This document shows positions 11,266 through 21,718 of a DNA stretch of 64,000 nt, piece by piece. Under the pieces are notes generated by a model, which saw only the letters and a program-made list of their open reading frames with translations, made no database searches and was not told where the DNA came from. This stretch comes from Nepenthes gracilis (lineage: Eukaryota > Streptophyta > Magnoliopsida > Caryophyllales > Nepenthaceae). The translations under genes were made by a program, and so were the position numbers. How positions within the stretch are numbered: the first letter of the stretch is position 1; every line of letters starts with the position of its first letter. The DNA lies in contig BSYO01000026.1 in NCBI GenBank assembly GCA_033239525.1, positions 4,712,001-4,776,000 on the forward strand, read 5' to 3'.

Positions 11266-11650
11266 GCTCACGGCCTCCACTTCACTTGGACCACGCGCCG
11301 GCTGGGAAGGAGGTAGAAAGTGGAGTTTCGGTGAAGGAAGAGCAGTTCGCCAAAGGCTCTTAAGTCAGGTGTTGGTTTTGCCTTTGTGGTTAGCATTAGA
11401 CTCGTCTCCAACGGTTGACCAACACTTGATTGCTCCGGTGCTTCGGTTTGTTGGGTTACTAGCGGTAGGGCCGTGGTGATCCCATGTAGGTCACGTTTGC
11501 CAAGCATCCGGGGCAGTCGCCCGGGGCTTACACCCCATGCCGCATCTTCTTCTTCTTTATTGTACCTTTGCCGTCACAAATTTTGTACTTTGCTAAAGAA
11601 AGCCTTGATTAATAAAAGAACTAGGCCTTTGTTTTTATTCTTCTGTCTTG
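11266..11650 (+). pseudogene. 3' part of the interrupted antisense unit in the Tat element
   Basis: Continues the GC-rich sequence broken at 3125. A frame is open from before 11266 to 11479 (ASLTASTSLGPRAGW...), but part of it lies in the inserted LTR, so the start given by that frame is artificial. An AATAAA at 11611-11616 followed by a T-rich stretch could end the transcript. No protein family was recognised. Confidence 0.3.
11611..11616 (+). terminator. Possible poly(A) signal of the first antisense unit
   Basis: AATAAA in the sense of the antisense units, 130 bp after the last stop of the open frame and before a T-rich region. Suggestive only. Confidence 0.35.
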
Positions 11651-11859
11651 TAGCACACATCTTCTATTAGTGACTACCCCTTTTTTTTGGATAACACTTC
11701 ATGGGCAACTTGCTCCTTCCATTGCATCGTGCCCCATTTTGCACGTTTGAGCATCTTTAGATAATCATGGTCGGGTTCGCCGGCCTCATCCCTTGAATCT
11801 TAATGTAGACCGTCGTCGGGTGGACACGGTGGGAGGAGACTTTTGGCGGCTGACACTTT

Positions 11860-12050
11860 GGAAGTTCAAATGCTGCAGGTGGATGTCACATCTGCCAGAC
11901 CGCCTGGTGCATTAACTGCAGGAGATCGTGGGCGGTCGTGCCATAATGATCCGCCTTGGAAAGGTGCGAGGCTTCAAGGACACGCCATGTGGAAAGAGCA
12001 AATTGGTTCCTTCTTGAAGCGTTTCCTTGGAGGTTTTCTAGCTCTATAAA
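11860..12050 (+). promoter_or_regulatory. Promoter-like module 1, TATA at 12045
   Basis: Contains GCATTAACTGCAGG (11909), CCATAATGATCCGCC (11941) and TATAAA (12045-12050), with a coding-like frame starting 94 bp later at 12144. The same succession of motifs occurs about 1.15 kb downstream in module 2, so the two modules look like an old tandem duplication. Confidence 0.5.
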
Positions 12051-12143
12051 CTCCACAATTCCCTCCAAGAGTCTCACATCCTTTAGCAGCTTTGAGGGTG
12101 TAAGGAAAGCGCTATTCTTGTTTCCCTTTCCCCTTCCTTCTTT

Positions 12144-12757
12144 ATGGAGAGACCGTCATCCTTGTCGGAGTCCCGGTCATCTTCCGGAGAGTCTGTGAGG
12201 GACACATGTGCTTTACGGATTCGTGATGACGCTGTGCCTGTTGCTAATGCCATGGGAGGTTATGGTTCAAAGGCCACCGTTGACGGACCAATGAGATTTT
12301 TACAGGCCCCACTGGGCTTTGAGAGGGTGGGCGTGTCCACATCCTCAAGGGGTCTAAGGCCCAGGAGTGAGGATCCTGCGCTTTAGCAAGTAGTCCGAGC
12401 CGTTGTGGGCTGCGAGGCAAGGGTGCAAGGCCTTGGTCGGGAGGTTGAGCAAGGGAGGGCTCGAGCCCCTTACTTGGAGAGAGCGTGGTCCGAGTCGGAG
12501 GCAAGGGCATCCAGGCTTGCTGATGCTAATATGCAGGCTCGAGGCCGTATCTTGGCTATTCAGGAGGAATTTGAGCAGTTCTGAGTGCACTTTGGGGAGG
12601 AACACGTGCGGTTGGAGGCTGAGTTGAGGTTGAAGCTCAGGCCGGAGGAAGTGGCTCCCACGCTGGAAGGAAGGTTCCAGGATGGTATCTGTCTTAACCG
12701 AAGGCTAGCAAGGTTGGAGGAACCAAACTTCCTCATCGGTGCCCTTGACTCTTGAAA
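12144..12757 (+). pseudogene. Antisense ORF 1 of the Tat element, broken
   Basis: Starts with ATG at 12144 and reads a Ser-rich N-terminus (MERPSSLSESRSSSGESV), with a stop at 12384. In a shifted frame it continues as an Arg/Glu/Ala-rich, coiled-coil-like segment (EEFEQF, then a stop, VHFGEEHVRLEAEL, LNRRLARLEEPN) to a stop near 12757. Plant retrotransposons of the Tat lineage are known to carry extra ORFs antisense to pol, and glutamate/arginine-rich coiled coils are typical of them. No specific function is inferred. It is too broken to be active. Confidence 0.45.
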
Positions 12758-12989
12758 CACAAGCGTCTGGACTTACACTCATCTGAGAGAGTTCATCGAT
12801 CCAGACTCTTTATGGCCCAGTGAGGGTGACCAGTTGTCATTTACGGCAGTCAACCACCTTTAGTCGTAAAAAAGTCTATTAACCAAACACATAATAAAAC
12901 TTTTCACTTTACTGTGCCATTTATTCGCTCTTGAAGACTCCTTTTCTCTTTTTTTTTTTTGTGTTGTTGGTTTCCCTCCCCTGCCGCCA

Positions 12990-13207
12990 TTTCTGACATC
13001 CAAGATTCTCGTATTAAATGCGGGTGTGATGGTTGTGATCTTGTCAGGCGACTGAGGAGATTCCAATTGCCAGTTTGACGGGGGGCCATAATTATCCGCC
13101 GCTCGGGGAACTACGGCGTTCCTACTTAATGGGCACGTGGCCAAGCTTTTTGGGTAAGGATGTCGTTTGAGCTTTCCCATGCGCTGGCACCTTACTGCCT
13201 ATTTAAG
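12990..13207 (+). promoter_or_regulatory. Promoter-like module 2, TATA at 13199
   Basis: GTATTAAATGCGGG (13013), CCATAATTATCCGCC (13086) and CTATTTAAG (13199-13207) repeat the motif order of module 1. ATG of the next ORF follows at 13282. Position and order support a working promoter in the past, reading opposite to pol. Confidence 0.5.
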
Positions 13208-13281
13208 TGGCATCTTGTCGAAGCCCTTCCCCTCTATGCTTTTTCATGCTTGAGGCTGTGACTCATTCCAAAGTGAGCGCG

Positions 13282-15275
13282 ATGGCCAAGAGGAAAGGAT
13301 TTCTTTCCTCTTCTAGAGTTTGTAGATTATGTCGCCATAGGGTAGATAATACGGGTTCTGTTTTGACCACGAGCACTATTACAGCCCTAATGGTCGATTA
13401 TGGTATTTTTCCAGCCATATCGTACCGTGCTCCTGGCCTGGGTGGCAGGGCCCACATCCCCTCTAGATGGCTTCATTACCGTTTCCGAGTATCATCTGAA
13501 AGGAGGGCTCTGCTACCCCATGCCGTGTGAGCTGACTGCCCTTCTCGAAGCTTTGGACGTTCTGGTGGCGAGGCTTCATCCGAACTCTCTCCGTTACCTA
13601 TTTTCATTGTGCATCTTCGACTGCCTACATTCTAGGTCTTTCAATGCGATTGTCGTGAAGGTGATTTTTCATTTCTCGATGGCAGATAGCTGGATCTCAA
13701 TGTCTCCAAGAACCGGTTTCTAGTTCTGGGGGACCAACTCCGACTCGATGAAGAACCTGGAAGAGCGGTTCTTCTTCCTATAGGAGCCGTCCGACTCTGA
13801 GCTTTCGTGAGAGTAGGGCTCGATCCCACTGTTCTTTCGTGAAGAGGTGTCTGATGAGGAGGTCAAGGAGACGGCGGAACTAGTTGCTGCCATTGGTTAC
13901 TAGATTAAGACGTTCTCCATTCAGGGCTACTATCTGACATCTATCGCCCTTGCTGCTGCCAAGTGGGGTCCCGCATCTAGCTGTGCTTTGGCTGGCTCCT
14001 TGAAGAAGAAGCCGGTGGATGTCGCGATCCATGAACCACTAGGAGAAGACGTCGAGGGGAGTTGCTTTCTGTTGGAGTCGTCTTTGGATGAGGAGGAGAT
14101 CGAGTCCCCAATGAAGAAGTTGAAGGAGGCCGGAGGTACCTCCACCAGGAGATCACAGCAGTTGGCTACAGGGCCCACAATATGGGCTCGGAGCCTAGTC
14201 CTGGGGGCGACATCGAGCATCGAACCATGAGAGGGAGCCACCGAGCCCATCTCGATCCCAGCCGTGGCGTTGGCTGAGTACGACGTTCCCACGATGGAGC
14301 TTCATTCTGGTGGGGAGTCTCCCACAGTTTCCTTCGTTGATTTGGATCCACCGGAGATGATCGCTGATGGTTCGCCGGCTACGAAGGGTGGCGCATTAGT
14401 TCCTGAGGATCTGGAGGGGACGTGCGCACCGGGACTAGACTAGTTCTAACGGGGTCTTCAAAGCTTGCTGGATCTTCTGTTGGGCCATTTCTGGACGTGG
14501 GCACCCAGGGGGACACCCCGGTTGGGTCGGTGGTCGGAGTTGGGCAAGAGACCAGTCCGCCAAACATTGACATGACTTCGGGGACTATCGCTGTTGAGAT
14601 GGTTTAGGAGCTGAAGCTCCCAAGCATTCCCACGTCGCCTGGTGCTCCAAGCCACCCCAGCTCCGGGGAGGCAGCAGTAGGATGCTCGGATCCCCCATGC
14701 TCGCCTGTGCCAAGAGGAGGAGCCAGTCGTCTGGTCGTGTCTTTTGCTCAGGTATAATCGTCTTGAGCTGAGTACTCATCTGCGGTTTGGAGTTTTGAGA
14801 ATTTCTGACCTTCTCTTCTCCCCCGTAGGTTCCTAGGGAGGTTGATTTTTTCGATGAGTTGGCTGCTCAACTGCACATAAACTTTCACCACGGATAAGAG
14901 ATTGATCAGTGCATAAGAATCAAAGTTGCTTCCCTCTTGTGGGAGAGTTAATGTCTACAAGGAGAGAATGGGCGGATGCTGGAGGAAATCAGGCGCCTAG
15001 AGGTGGACAGTGGTTAGCAGACATGAGAGGTTGCGCTCCTAAGGCAGCAGGTCGAGCAGCTGAAGAAGATGGTCACTAATCTTGAGAACGACAACTCCTG
15101 CCTGTCCAAAGACTTGAGGGCACGACTCTCACCGTCGGAGGTGAACGTTGTCTTGGAGACCAGTTCTGAGACGGCATTCGCCCGTGCCATAAGATTGCCT
15201 TGCTCATGCTTCCTGATGTTTCGAAAGGCGTCTTTCATCCTGGGACCTTTGGGATTTGTGATAGATTTGGCCTAA
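13282..15275 (+). pseudogene. Antisense ORF 2: putative gypsy-type transposon protein (PF04195-like), intron-containing, broken
   Basis: ATG at 13282 (MAKRKGFLSSSR). After a frameshift between about 13440 and 13460, the frame reads PLDGFITVSEYHLKGGLCYP and then HPNSLRYLF. This matches the F.VYE..L..GLR.PLP...L....V...QL.PN.WR pattern of the domain named putative gypsy type transposon. Then KNLEERFFFL (about 13751) resembles the WK.RFFF block of that family. A Glu-rich hinge (DEEEIESPMKKLKEAGG, 14086-14136) follows. A plausible intron (GT at 14752, AG at 14828) is flanked by VVSFAQ and VPREVDFFDELAAQL. The C-terminal part is coiled-coil-like (LRQQVEQLKKMVTNLENDN, about 15034-15090) and stops at 15275. 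Several stops show it is dead. The strand is opposite to pol. Confidence 0.55.
14752..14828 (+). other. Probable intron in antisense ORF 2
   Basis: CAG|GTATAA at the left and a pyrimidine-rich run ending CCCCGTAG at the right. Removing the 77 bp joins two coding-like segments. An intron shows that this strand was the transcribed one. Confidence 0.5.
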
Positions 15276-16245
15276 GGAACTTTCTTGAGGAGACAGGGCC
15301 GTCAGACCCTCGGGGGTAGCTCTACTTGTATACATCTCTTTTCTTTCTTTTCTTCTTTTTGGCCACTTGCCACCACTTTGTACATATGAATGAGATATAG
15401 CGTCCCTGTTTTTTGTACTCAACGCCTTCAAATGTGATTTTAGAGATAATATCTCGTGTTAAATGGGTAAACTTGCAATACTATTGTCGCCAAGGCCCCA
15501 ATCCGGCACCTTCTTGTGCTTACTTGTCCTTCGTTAGAGGATATCATCGCATCTTGCACGTTTAATGGGAATCTCGATCCAGTAGAGTAGACGTCGTTGC
15601 AAGTCCCATGGAGCCATGCTAAGGGCCAACTGGGTTTTTAGGCCACAGCAACCGGACTCCGGGTCTAGGCCTTTTTGCACACAATACCCGTATTAGGCGC
15701 TCGGCCCCCACTTAGGGCGTTGTTGCTGTCATGTGCACGGTCTTAGCCCACGACCATTGTAGACTGAGAGTGCTCTCTTCTTCTAGAGAAGGTCGCCGTA
15801 CGCCTGAGATTCTTGCCCCTTAAAGTTTTGGTGGCCGTAGGTTAGGGACTTCAAAAGCCCCCAGGCCTGTTGTTTTGACCGCTTGGGTTGTTTGGTTTGG
15901 AACCATGGTTCTTTGGGCAGCACGACGCTTTTCGGGTCGTTGGCGCAAGGCCAGGTTGGCGGGCCGCTTGGGGTCCTTTTGATGCGGAGTCAAAGTCCAC
16001 GTATGGCCGCTTCCAGGCTACTTGGCGCAGAGCCAAGGATTCATTTTACGGATGAATGATAGTCCTCCCGACTTAGGGGCAGTCTAGGTCATTTTGTTTT
16101 TTGGAATGTCATGCATGCAAACACTCACATGAAAATATAACCTATTAGGAACGACCGATTTTATTAAATAAAAGTGTGATGCATATACAGGCATTAATCA
16201 TGGTGTGCGTGTGTCCTTACCTGGGCCAATGTTGTTTTATTGATA
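15276..16245. other. Non-coding part of the Tat element between antisense ORF 2 and the pol 3' end
   Basis: GC-rich, no convincing ORF in either direction. GTACATATGAATGAGATA near 15380 could be the 3' end of the antisense transcript. The two transcription units converge here. Confidence 0.45.
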
Positions 16246-16692
16246 TTATCTTTTTAGGTTGGTGGTGTTCCAGGTCCGTGGGACCAGTATACCGTTCTGA
16301 GCAATTAGCTTGTACACTTTGCTCTGGAGGATCGCGGAGACGAGGAATGGGCCTTCCCAGCCAGGAAAAAGTTTGTTCCTACTTGCAGCTTTTTCTGTGG
16401 CCTCTACACTCCGGAGGAGCAGGTCTCCAACCTCAAACGGGCCTGCCTTCATCCGCTTGTTATAGTATCGCGTGAGATGTAGCTGGCAGGCTGCGGTCCT
16501 CAGGCGGGCTGCGTCTCGGGCTTCTGGGAATAGGTCAAGGCATTCTTTGAGTCTCTGGGAGTTCGTGGCCGGATCGAAACATTCGACCCGCAGGTAGGGT
16601 AGCCCTACTACAACGGGGATCATGACTTTAGTCCCGTAGTAGAGGTTAAAGGGTGTTTCTCTTGTTAGTTCTCGCAGGGTTGTTCGATACAA
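16246..16692 (-). pseudogene. Tat integrase, C-terminal part
   Basis: A 148-codon open frame. It begins in the TRETPFNLYYGTKVMIPVVV block (family pattern TPF.L.YG.EA.IPVE), runs through HLTRYYNKRMKAGPFEVGDL (AR.YN.RV..R.F..GDLVLR) and ends in WEGPFLVSAILQSKVYKLIA. Its stop is the natural end of pol in this lineage. The most intact piece of the element. Confidence 0.85.
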
Positions 16693-17060
16693 CTAGTGCA
16701 CAGAGGGTAGCTCATCAAACTATAAGCCCCCCGCGTCTTCCAACTTGGTCTTTCAATCCGTGCAGTAGCGTGCGGTTGGTGACTTCAACCTGCCCGTTTG
16801 CCTAGGGATACCCCACAGATGTATGCACCAGCCAGATGCATAGACTTGCGCAATATCTTGTGAATTAAGTTCCATTGTCGGTCACTATAACCTCGGGAAT
16901 CCCAAATCGGCAGACGATGTTCTGACAGAGGAAATTTATCACGTTTTGTTCGATGATTCGAGCCAGAGAGACTATTTCTACCCACTTGGTGAAATAGTCG
17001 ATACCGACGATGAGAAATTTCTTTTATCCGAAAGCTAGAGGTAGCGGTCTAAGGACGTCG
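16693..17060 (-). pseudogene. Tat integrase catalytic core
   Basis: On the minus strand the frame reads IDYFTKWVEIVSLARI (first catalytic Asp), CRFGIPEVIVTDNGT (second Asp) and ANGQVEVTNRTLL (catalytic Glu), so the D-D-E triad residues are all still visible. Stops interrupt after TDNGT and within GYP-stop-ANGQ, where TAG replaces the expected CAG; that change is what cytosine deamination gives. Confidence 0.85.
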
Positions 17061-17455
17061 AGTCCCCACTGTGCAAACGGCCATGGGGACTGAAGGCTGT
17101 GCAACTTCGTATGAGGAAGGCATGCCATGGATCCGTGCACCAAATAGCTATCACATTTCATCGCAAATTTCAAGGCATCATGCTTCATCGTGGGCTAGAA
17201 GAGATCCTGCCGCATGATCTTGAATGCGAGGTTTTTTCGTCGGACGTGCGAGCCGCATATGTCGAGGTGGACTTCACTTAGGGTGTACTCATCCTCCTCA
17301 GGGGTAAGGCATTTTAGATAAGGAGTGGAATATCCTCGTTTGTATAGCCTCCCATCGAGGATTATGTACCAACCTGCCATCTTCTTGATCCGTTTGACCT
17401 CATCGGCGTTTTCAGGCAATGTTATGTCCGTCAGATACTTTTGGTATGGGGTCAT
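17061..17455 (-). pseudogene. Tat integrase zinc-binding region
   Basis: Reads LDGRLYKRGYSTPYLKCL and SEVHLDICGSHVRRKNLAFK, the family's LYKRG.S.PLLRCL and EIHEG.CG.H..G..LA.K blocks with both His residues. The following CDSY replaces the usual CxxC (C-D-K-C), losing the second zinc Cys. A stop after QDLF falls at the usual GYYWP position. SPWPFAQWGLD (about 17075) matches the linker before the core. Confidence 0.8.
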
Positions 17456-17488
17456 TTAGATGTCACCTTCATCAATCTGTAGCACTTC

Positions 17489-18016
17489 CTAGTCTGAGAA
17501 GTCAATACTGGGTACGACTAGGGTTTCCCGCAAGTCCCTGGCATACTGCTCCAAATAGCCTGCAGCTGCATCCCTAGTCAATCGGTCAGCTTTCCAGTTT
17601 TCAGCTCTGGGCATGTGTTCAATTTTGAAGCGCTTGAAGGCTTGGATTTGGGCCTTTACTCTCGCCAGGTACTTCACAAGCTGTGGGTTCGACGCCTCAA
17701 AGGTCCCATGGATTTGATTGACCACAAGCTCCGAGTCACTGTGCAAGACCAGTGACTTGGTGGAGCATTCCTTTGCTAGGCAAAGTCCTGCCATAAGAGC
17801 TTCGTATTCGGCCACGTTATTAGTAGCGGGGAAGGTCAGCATGATGGAGTACTTAATCTTGCGCCCGTCGTCGAAGTCCGGGAGTACGATTCTCGGCCTC
17901 CCGGGATGATGGATGACCCATCGGATGGATGACCCATCCACATTTAGAGTCCATGTCGGAATATCAGGAGCGTCCACACTTCCCAGGCTGTGAGGGCCGT
18001 CTAGAGCCGGGGTCAC
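17489..18016 (-). pseudogene. Second (archaeal-type) RNase H of the Tat pol
   Basis: A 175-codon open frame with WTLNVDGSS (first catalytic Asp), NNVAEYEALMAGLCLAKE (catalytic Glu), LVLHSDSELVVNQIHG (second Asp) and MPRAENWKADRLTRDA (terminal Asp region). The four acidic positions of RNase H are present. This extra domain between the retroviral-type RNase H and integrase is what places the element in the Tat lineage. The frame is open over the whole domain, although neighbouring domains are broken. Confidence 0.88.
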
Positions 18017-18043
18017 CGTTTCGACGATAAAGTTAGCTAGGGC

Positions 18044-18364
18044 TTAACCCTTGAGGGCCGGTTGCGATCGGAACTCCACGTCAAACTCTCCCAACTCTAA
18101 GGCCCACTTGATTAGCCGACTAGAGGTCTCTGGCGTCTGTAGGATAGACTTTAGGGATTCGTCTGTTAGGATGACGATTCGGTGAGCTTGGAAGTAGGGT
18201 CGTAGCTTCCTTACCGAATAGATGAGTGTCAATGTGATCCTTTTCGTGTGTGGAAAGTGGGTTTCCACATTCGTCAGTACCCTGCTTACGTTGTATACCG
18301 GTTGCTGCGCACCCTCACGCTCCCTGACTAGTACGGAGTTGAGCGCTGTGTCTGATATAGCCAA
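18044..18364 (-). pseudogene. RT-linked RNase H of the Tat pol
   Basis: Reads SDTALNSVLVRE, QQPVYNVSRVLTNVETHFPH and RPYFQAHRIVILTDESLKSI, matching the A.S.VLVRE...QQPVYYVS..L...E..Y...EK and PYFQAH.I.V.T..PL..IL blocks. It ends in FDVEFRSQPALKG, like the YDI.Y.PR.AIK.Q junction. A stop separates it from the next domain. Confidence 0.85.
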
Positions 18365-18433
18365 GTAGAGGTATAAGTCTTCACCAGCGCATGGCGAACT
18401 CAGGAGAGGTGGGCTGATGAGGTACGTCTTTAG

Positions 18434-18890
18434 CTATTTGAAAGCTTCTTCGCATTCTTGGGTCCACTGGAATCCAGATGATTTCGTCCCTCTCAGCGCC
18501 TTGAAGAATGGCAAGTATTTCTCGGTGGACTTAGCTAGGAACCGCGAGAGGGCCGCCAGTCGTCCGGAGTGCTTCTGTACTTCCTTTAGTGTTCGTGGAG
18601 GGTTCATGTCGAGGATGGCCCTGATCTTCTCCGAGTTTGCTTCTATACCGCATTGTGACACAATGAAGCCTAGAAACTTTTCAGAAGTCACCCCGAATGC
18701 GCACTAGGCTAGTTGAGCCTCATTTTGTGTGCCCCGAGGAACTAGAAGGTCTCCTCTAGGTCACAGAAGTGATTGTCGGCCACCTTACTTTTCACAAGCA
18801 TGTCGTCAACGTATACTTCCATGCTCTTCCCGACTTGAGTTTCGAACATTTTGTTCATGGGGCGTTGATAATAGAATGACCGGAATTCAG
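18434..18890 (-). pseudogene. Tat reverse transcriptase, palm to thumb
   Basis: From 18880 downward the frame reads YYQRPMNKMFETQVGKSMEV and YVDDMLVKSKVADNHF, so the catalytic YVDD is intact. After a frameshift it continues TSEKFLGFIVSQCGIEANSE and FLAKSTEKYLPFFKALRG, the thumb and connection blocks. The fingers and everything upstream are absent: near 18895 the sequence passes into AT-rich LTR-like DNA. Confidence 0.88.
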
Positions 18891-19506
18891 ATCCTCGAAC
18901 CCGACCCAAACCGTCATTATGAAAATCTCAAATCATCCAAAATTATCAATTACACATCATCAAACAACTTGAATAACTCAATAATATCATTTAAGACACC
19001 ATTAATAATCATCATAAATGCATCATTATATAAATATCAATAATAATAATAAATAATTTTAATAAATGATATCAATATCCAAAATATCACTCATCATAAA
19101 GAAAATCTAATAAAAGTCAAATAGTAACTGAACCAATAAAATCTTAAGCCTCTATTCTGGAAGTCTCAATCTCTAAGATGAAGTCTATACAATAAGACGT
19201 GATCTCTTTTATTCTGATATCAATCTATCTACTCTGGAGCCAATAAAATATAAGAGTGAGTCGAATACCCAACAAGTAAAAGTAAACAACAATAGAAAAG
19301 TACAATTAAGCATACCAGATGATAATATAATGAATAAAATTGATAATAGTAGTCATATATCAACAATTGTCTGAGATTTAATAACATGTCGGGTCCATGA
19401 CCCCAAAGTTATATGAACAACTACATATCTAGAAGGTAACATGGATTCCACTGAATCCGATCTTCAGCTTAATACTAGGTCATAACTGCACAAATGATTA
19501 AAAATC

Positions 19507-19937
19507 TCCATGGACCTTATTCTACTATAATGAACCTAAGGCCATGTATTTATGCACCCAACGGTTGGGTAAGTACAACGAGGTTATCTGTGGTATCCAA
19601 TTACCACTACAATCCTCCCAAAGGTTGTACCCGTAGCATGCTGATACCATCCGTGATACCCATTGCTAAATGATATCCCAAATATCATCTTCTACAATGG
19701 TCACATGGTTATAAGCATCATTCTTCAATATCAACGACCTCGACCAATTGTACAAGGTAACAAGAATTTGATTATTTACCTAATTTGAGATCATAAATGT
19801 ACAAGATAATAAGAATATTCCTAGACCTTATTCTACCATAGTGAACAAAAGGCTACGTATTTATGTCCCAAACGGTCGGGTAAGTGCAACGAGGTTATCT
19901 ATCGTATCCCACTACTCCTACAATCCTCCCAGGGTTT
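19507..19937. repeat. Direct repeat pair of about 120 bp inside the LTR-like block
   Basis: 19507-19627 and 19818-19937 share GACCTTATTCTAC, GTATTTATG, GGGTAAGTRCAACGAGGTTA and ACAATCCTCCCA in the same order, spaced by about 311 bp. Confidence 0.8.
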
Positions 19938-20139
19938 CCAACAAATTAAATGGCAATATTAATTTCTTTATACGATTAACATAACTCCGAATATAGGCCA
20001 ATATACCTTTATAAATACAACATACACAAACTGTAATTATTCTCTATACTCTTTACCATCTTTATTTTCATACATACACGTATAACTACACATTAACATA
20101 CATACATATATATATATCCAAATACATTCCTCCATATAT

Positions 20140-20400
20140 ATATATATATACACACACCCACACACGCATGGCAGCACAACTGCCTGCCTCACACACAATT
20201 CACACACATATGCACACACACACGACATCAATGCTGCCTCCCTCCCTCACACACGCATACAGTACACACCGCCTTCACTGCCATCACCAATTGCGAACAC
20301 TTCACGCACCTCCATCACGCAATGCAGACACAGCCCGCACACACACGCAACAACACACCCACACACACCATACACCCACGGCTACACACCCAGCTGTCCA
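20140..20400. repeat. TA and AC-rich low-complexity tract
   Basis: Runs of ATATAT pass into dispersed CACACA words interrupted by CCCTCC and CGCA. Open frames across it are compositional artefacts (Thr/His-rich). Confidence 0.85.
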
Positions 20401-21114
20401 CCTGGTTGTACAAACAGAGCACGAGGTTCTGTTTTCTCACCCATTTCATGTTCCCACGACTTAACATGGATTCTTAGGTTTCATGATTTTGGGAACACCA
20501 CAATTACAGTATCATTTGGAAAATTTCACGCACTGCCCTCAGAATTCCAAATAACAATAACGGAACCCGTGCCCCCTGTTTTTTCCCAAATCTACAATTT
20601 CACCTAGCTAGATGCTGATTTTCCAAAAATCAAGTTATGTCACCGAAAATCAACAACAACAATTAAAAGGGGAAGGATTTAGCAGTTTGACTTGCAACAA
20701 TTAGGGAGATTACTTGCGAGGATAGGAATTTTACTTGCCAGAGAGAGGAGTTTTACTTGCAAATTCGAGGAGAATGACAGTAGATGGATTCCACTTGCAA
20801 ACAGAGGAGAACGACATTAAGGAGATTTCACTTGCCTGGAGCAACGACTAGGGTTTGCGATGGTGGCCTCGGCTTCGGCTTAGCAGCAGCGTCAATGGCG
20901 GCCTGAGTAAATAGCGGCGACGACTTTGACTGAAGCGGACGGTTCGGATTGGTGATGGTGGCTTTGGCTTCGATCAATGACGGCAACGGCAAGTATGACT
21001 CCAAGCGACTCCTTCTTCCCCTCTTCTTAACACCAATCCCTCCTTAAATAACGAAGGGGTTCGATTAGGGTTGTGCTCGGTTTCCATTTTGGGCGTTGCT
21101 GGATCTACATTTAA

Positions 21115-21239
21115 GGTTTCGCCGCCTTCCTCTCCCTCCTCCCTTTTCCTCCTTCTCTTCTTCCATTTTCCCTTTTTCCTTTCCTTTCTTTTTTTCTTCT
21201 TTCTTTCCTTTTCTTCTCTTTCCCCTTCGCCGGATTCTT

Positions 21240-21283
<44 letters not shown>

Positions 21284-21303
21284 TTATTATTATTATTATT
21301 TTA
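21115..21303. repeat. Pyrimidine tract followed by an ATT microsatellite
   Basis: 21118-21235 is almost pure C/T on the plus strand. 21241-21280 is an ATT array, followed by a broken second run to about 21303. On the minus strand the purine tract lies just upstream of the TATA-like box of the LTR-like block. Confidence 0.9.
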
Positions 21304-21718
21304 TTTTTTTCTAATATATATATTCATATATATTTATTTATCTCTCATTAAAATCTTAATTAATTATTTATCTAATAATAACACTTCAAATTTTCTAATA
21401 TTTTGTCCCATCTTAAATTTTAATTTCATAATTCTATTAATAAATTCTAATATACTAAAATTCATATAAATTAAATATATAACGATTTTCATGATTAAAT
21501 AGACTTATAATTAAACTAACTCTATTAATCATATTAATAATCAAAACACCCAACTCAAACTATTAGTTCAATTTAATGGTTTAAGTATCTAAGCCTAATT
21601 CAATTATTGAAATACTTTAGACACAAATTTCAAGCTCTATTATAAAATTCTAAATCCAAAATAAGTACTAAAATAATTATTAAAATTAATTTATAAAAAA
21701 AATATTTAAAATATTACA

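Larger units (their letters stand above)
1655..18894 (-). mobile_element. Tat-lineage Ty3/gypsy retrotransposon, 5'-truncated and interrupted
   Basis: Minus-strand pol domains run from about 18890 down to 16246 in the order reverse transcriptase, RNase H, a second RNase H, integrase. A second, archaeal-type RNase H after the first is a known hallmark of the Tat lineage. The sequence is clearly more GC-rich than its surroundings. Gag, protease and the RT fingers are missing because the sequence changes to an AT-rich LTR-like block near 18895. The 3' part runs to about 1655 and is split by the insertion at 3126-11260. On the plus strand the low end begins TGTTGCGTCC near 1660, which would be the inverted end of a 3' LTR, but no second LTR lies in the window, so LTR limits are not proven. 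The 3' region carries antisense ORFs with their own TATA-like boxes. Confidence 0.75.
18895..21718 (-). repeat. Long LTR-like block, minus orientation
   Basis: On the minus strand it starts TGTAATATTTTAAATA at 21718 and ends near 18895 in GGTTTGGGTCGGGTTCGA, a degenerate form of the GGGTCGTGACA end seen in other LTRs here. Inside are a TTATTTAAGGAGG TATA-like box near 21045, a leader down to 20835 and CCAGGCAAGTG. It abuts the broken Tat RT. The 5-bp flanks (GATCC and GAGTT) do not match, so it is either a solo LTR with decayed flanks or one end of a truncated element. No matching second LTR was proven. Confidence 0.5.

Noticed and set aside
20168..20464. 98-codon Thr/His-rich frame
   Set aside because: Purely a product of AC-rich low-complexity DNA inside an LTR-like block.
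21071..21469. 132-codon hydrophobic frame that could suggest a membrane protein
   Set aside because: Made of a pyrimidine tract (Phe/Leu/Ser) and an ATT microsatellite (Ile run). The same DNA read on the other strand is an LTR leader.
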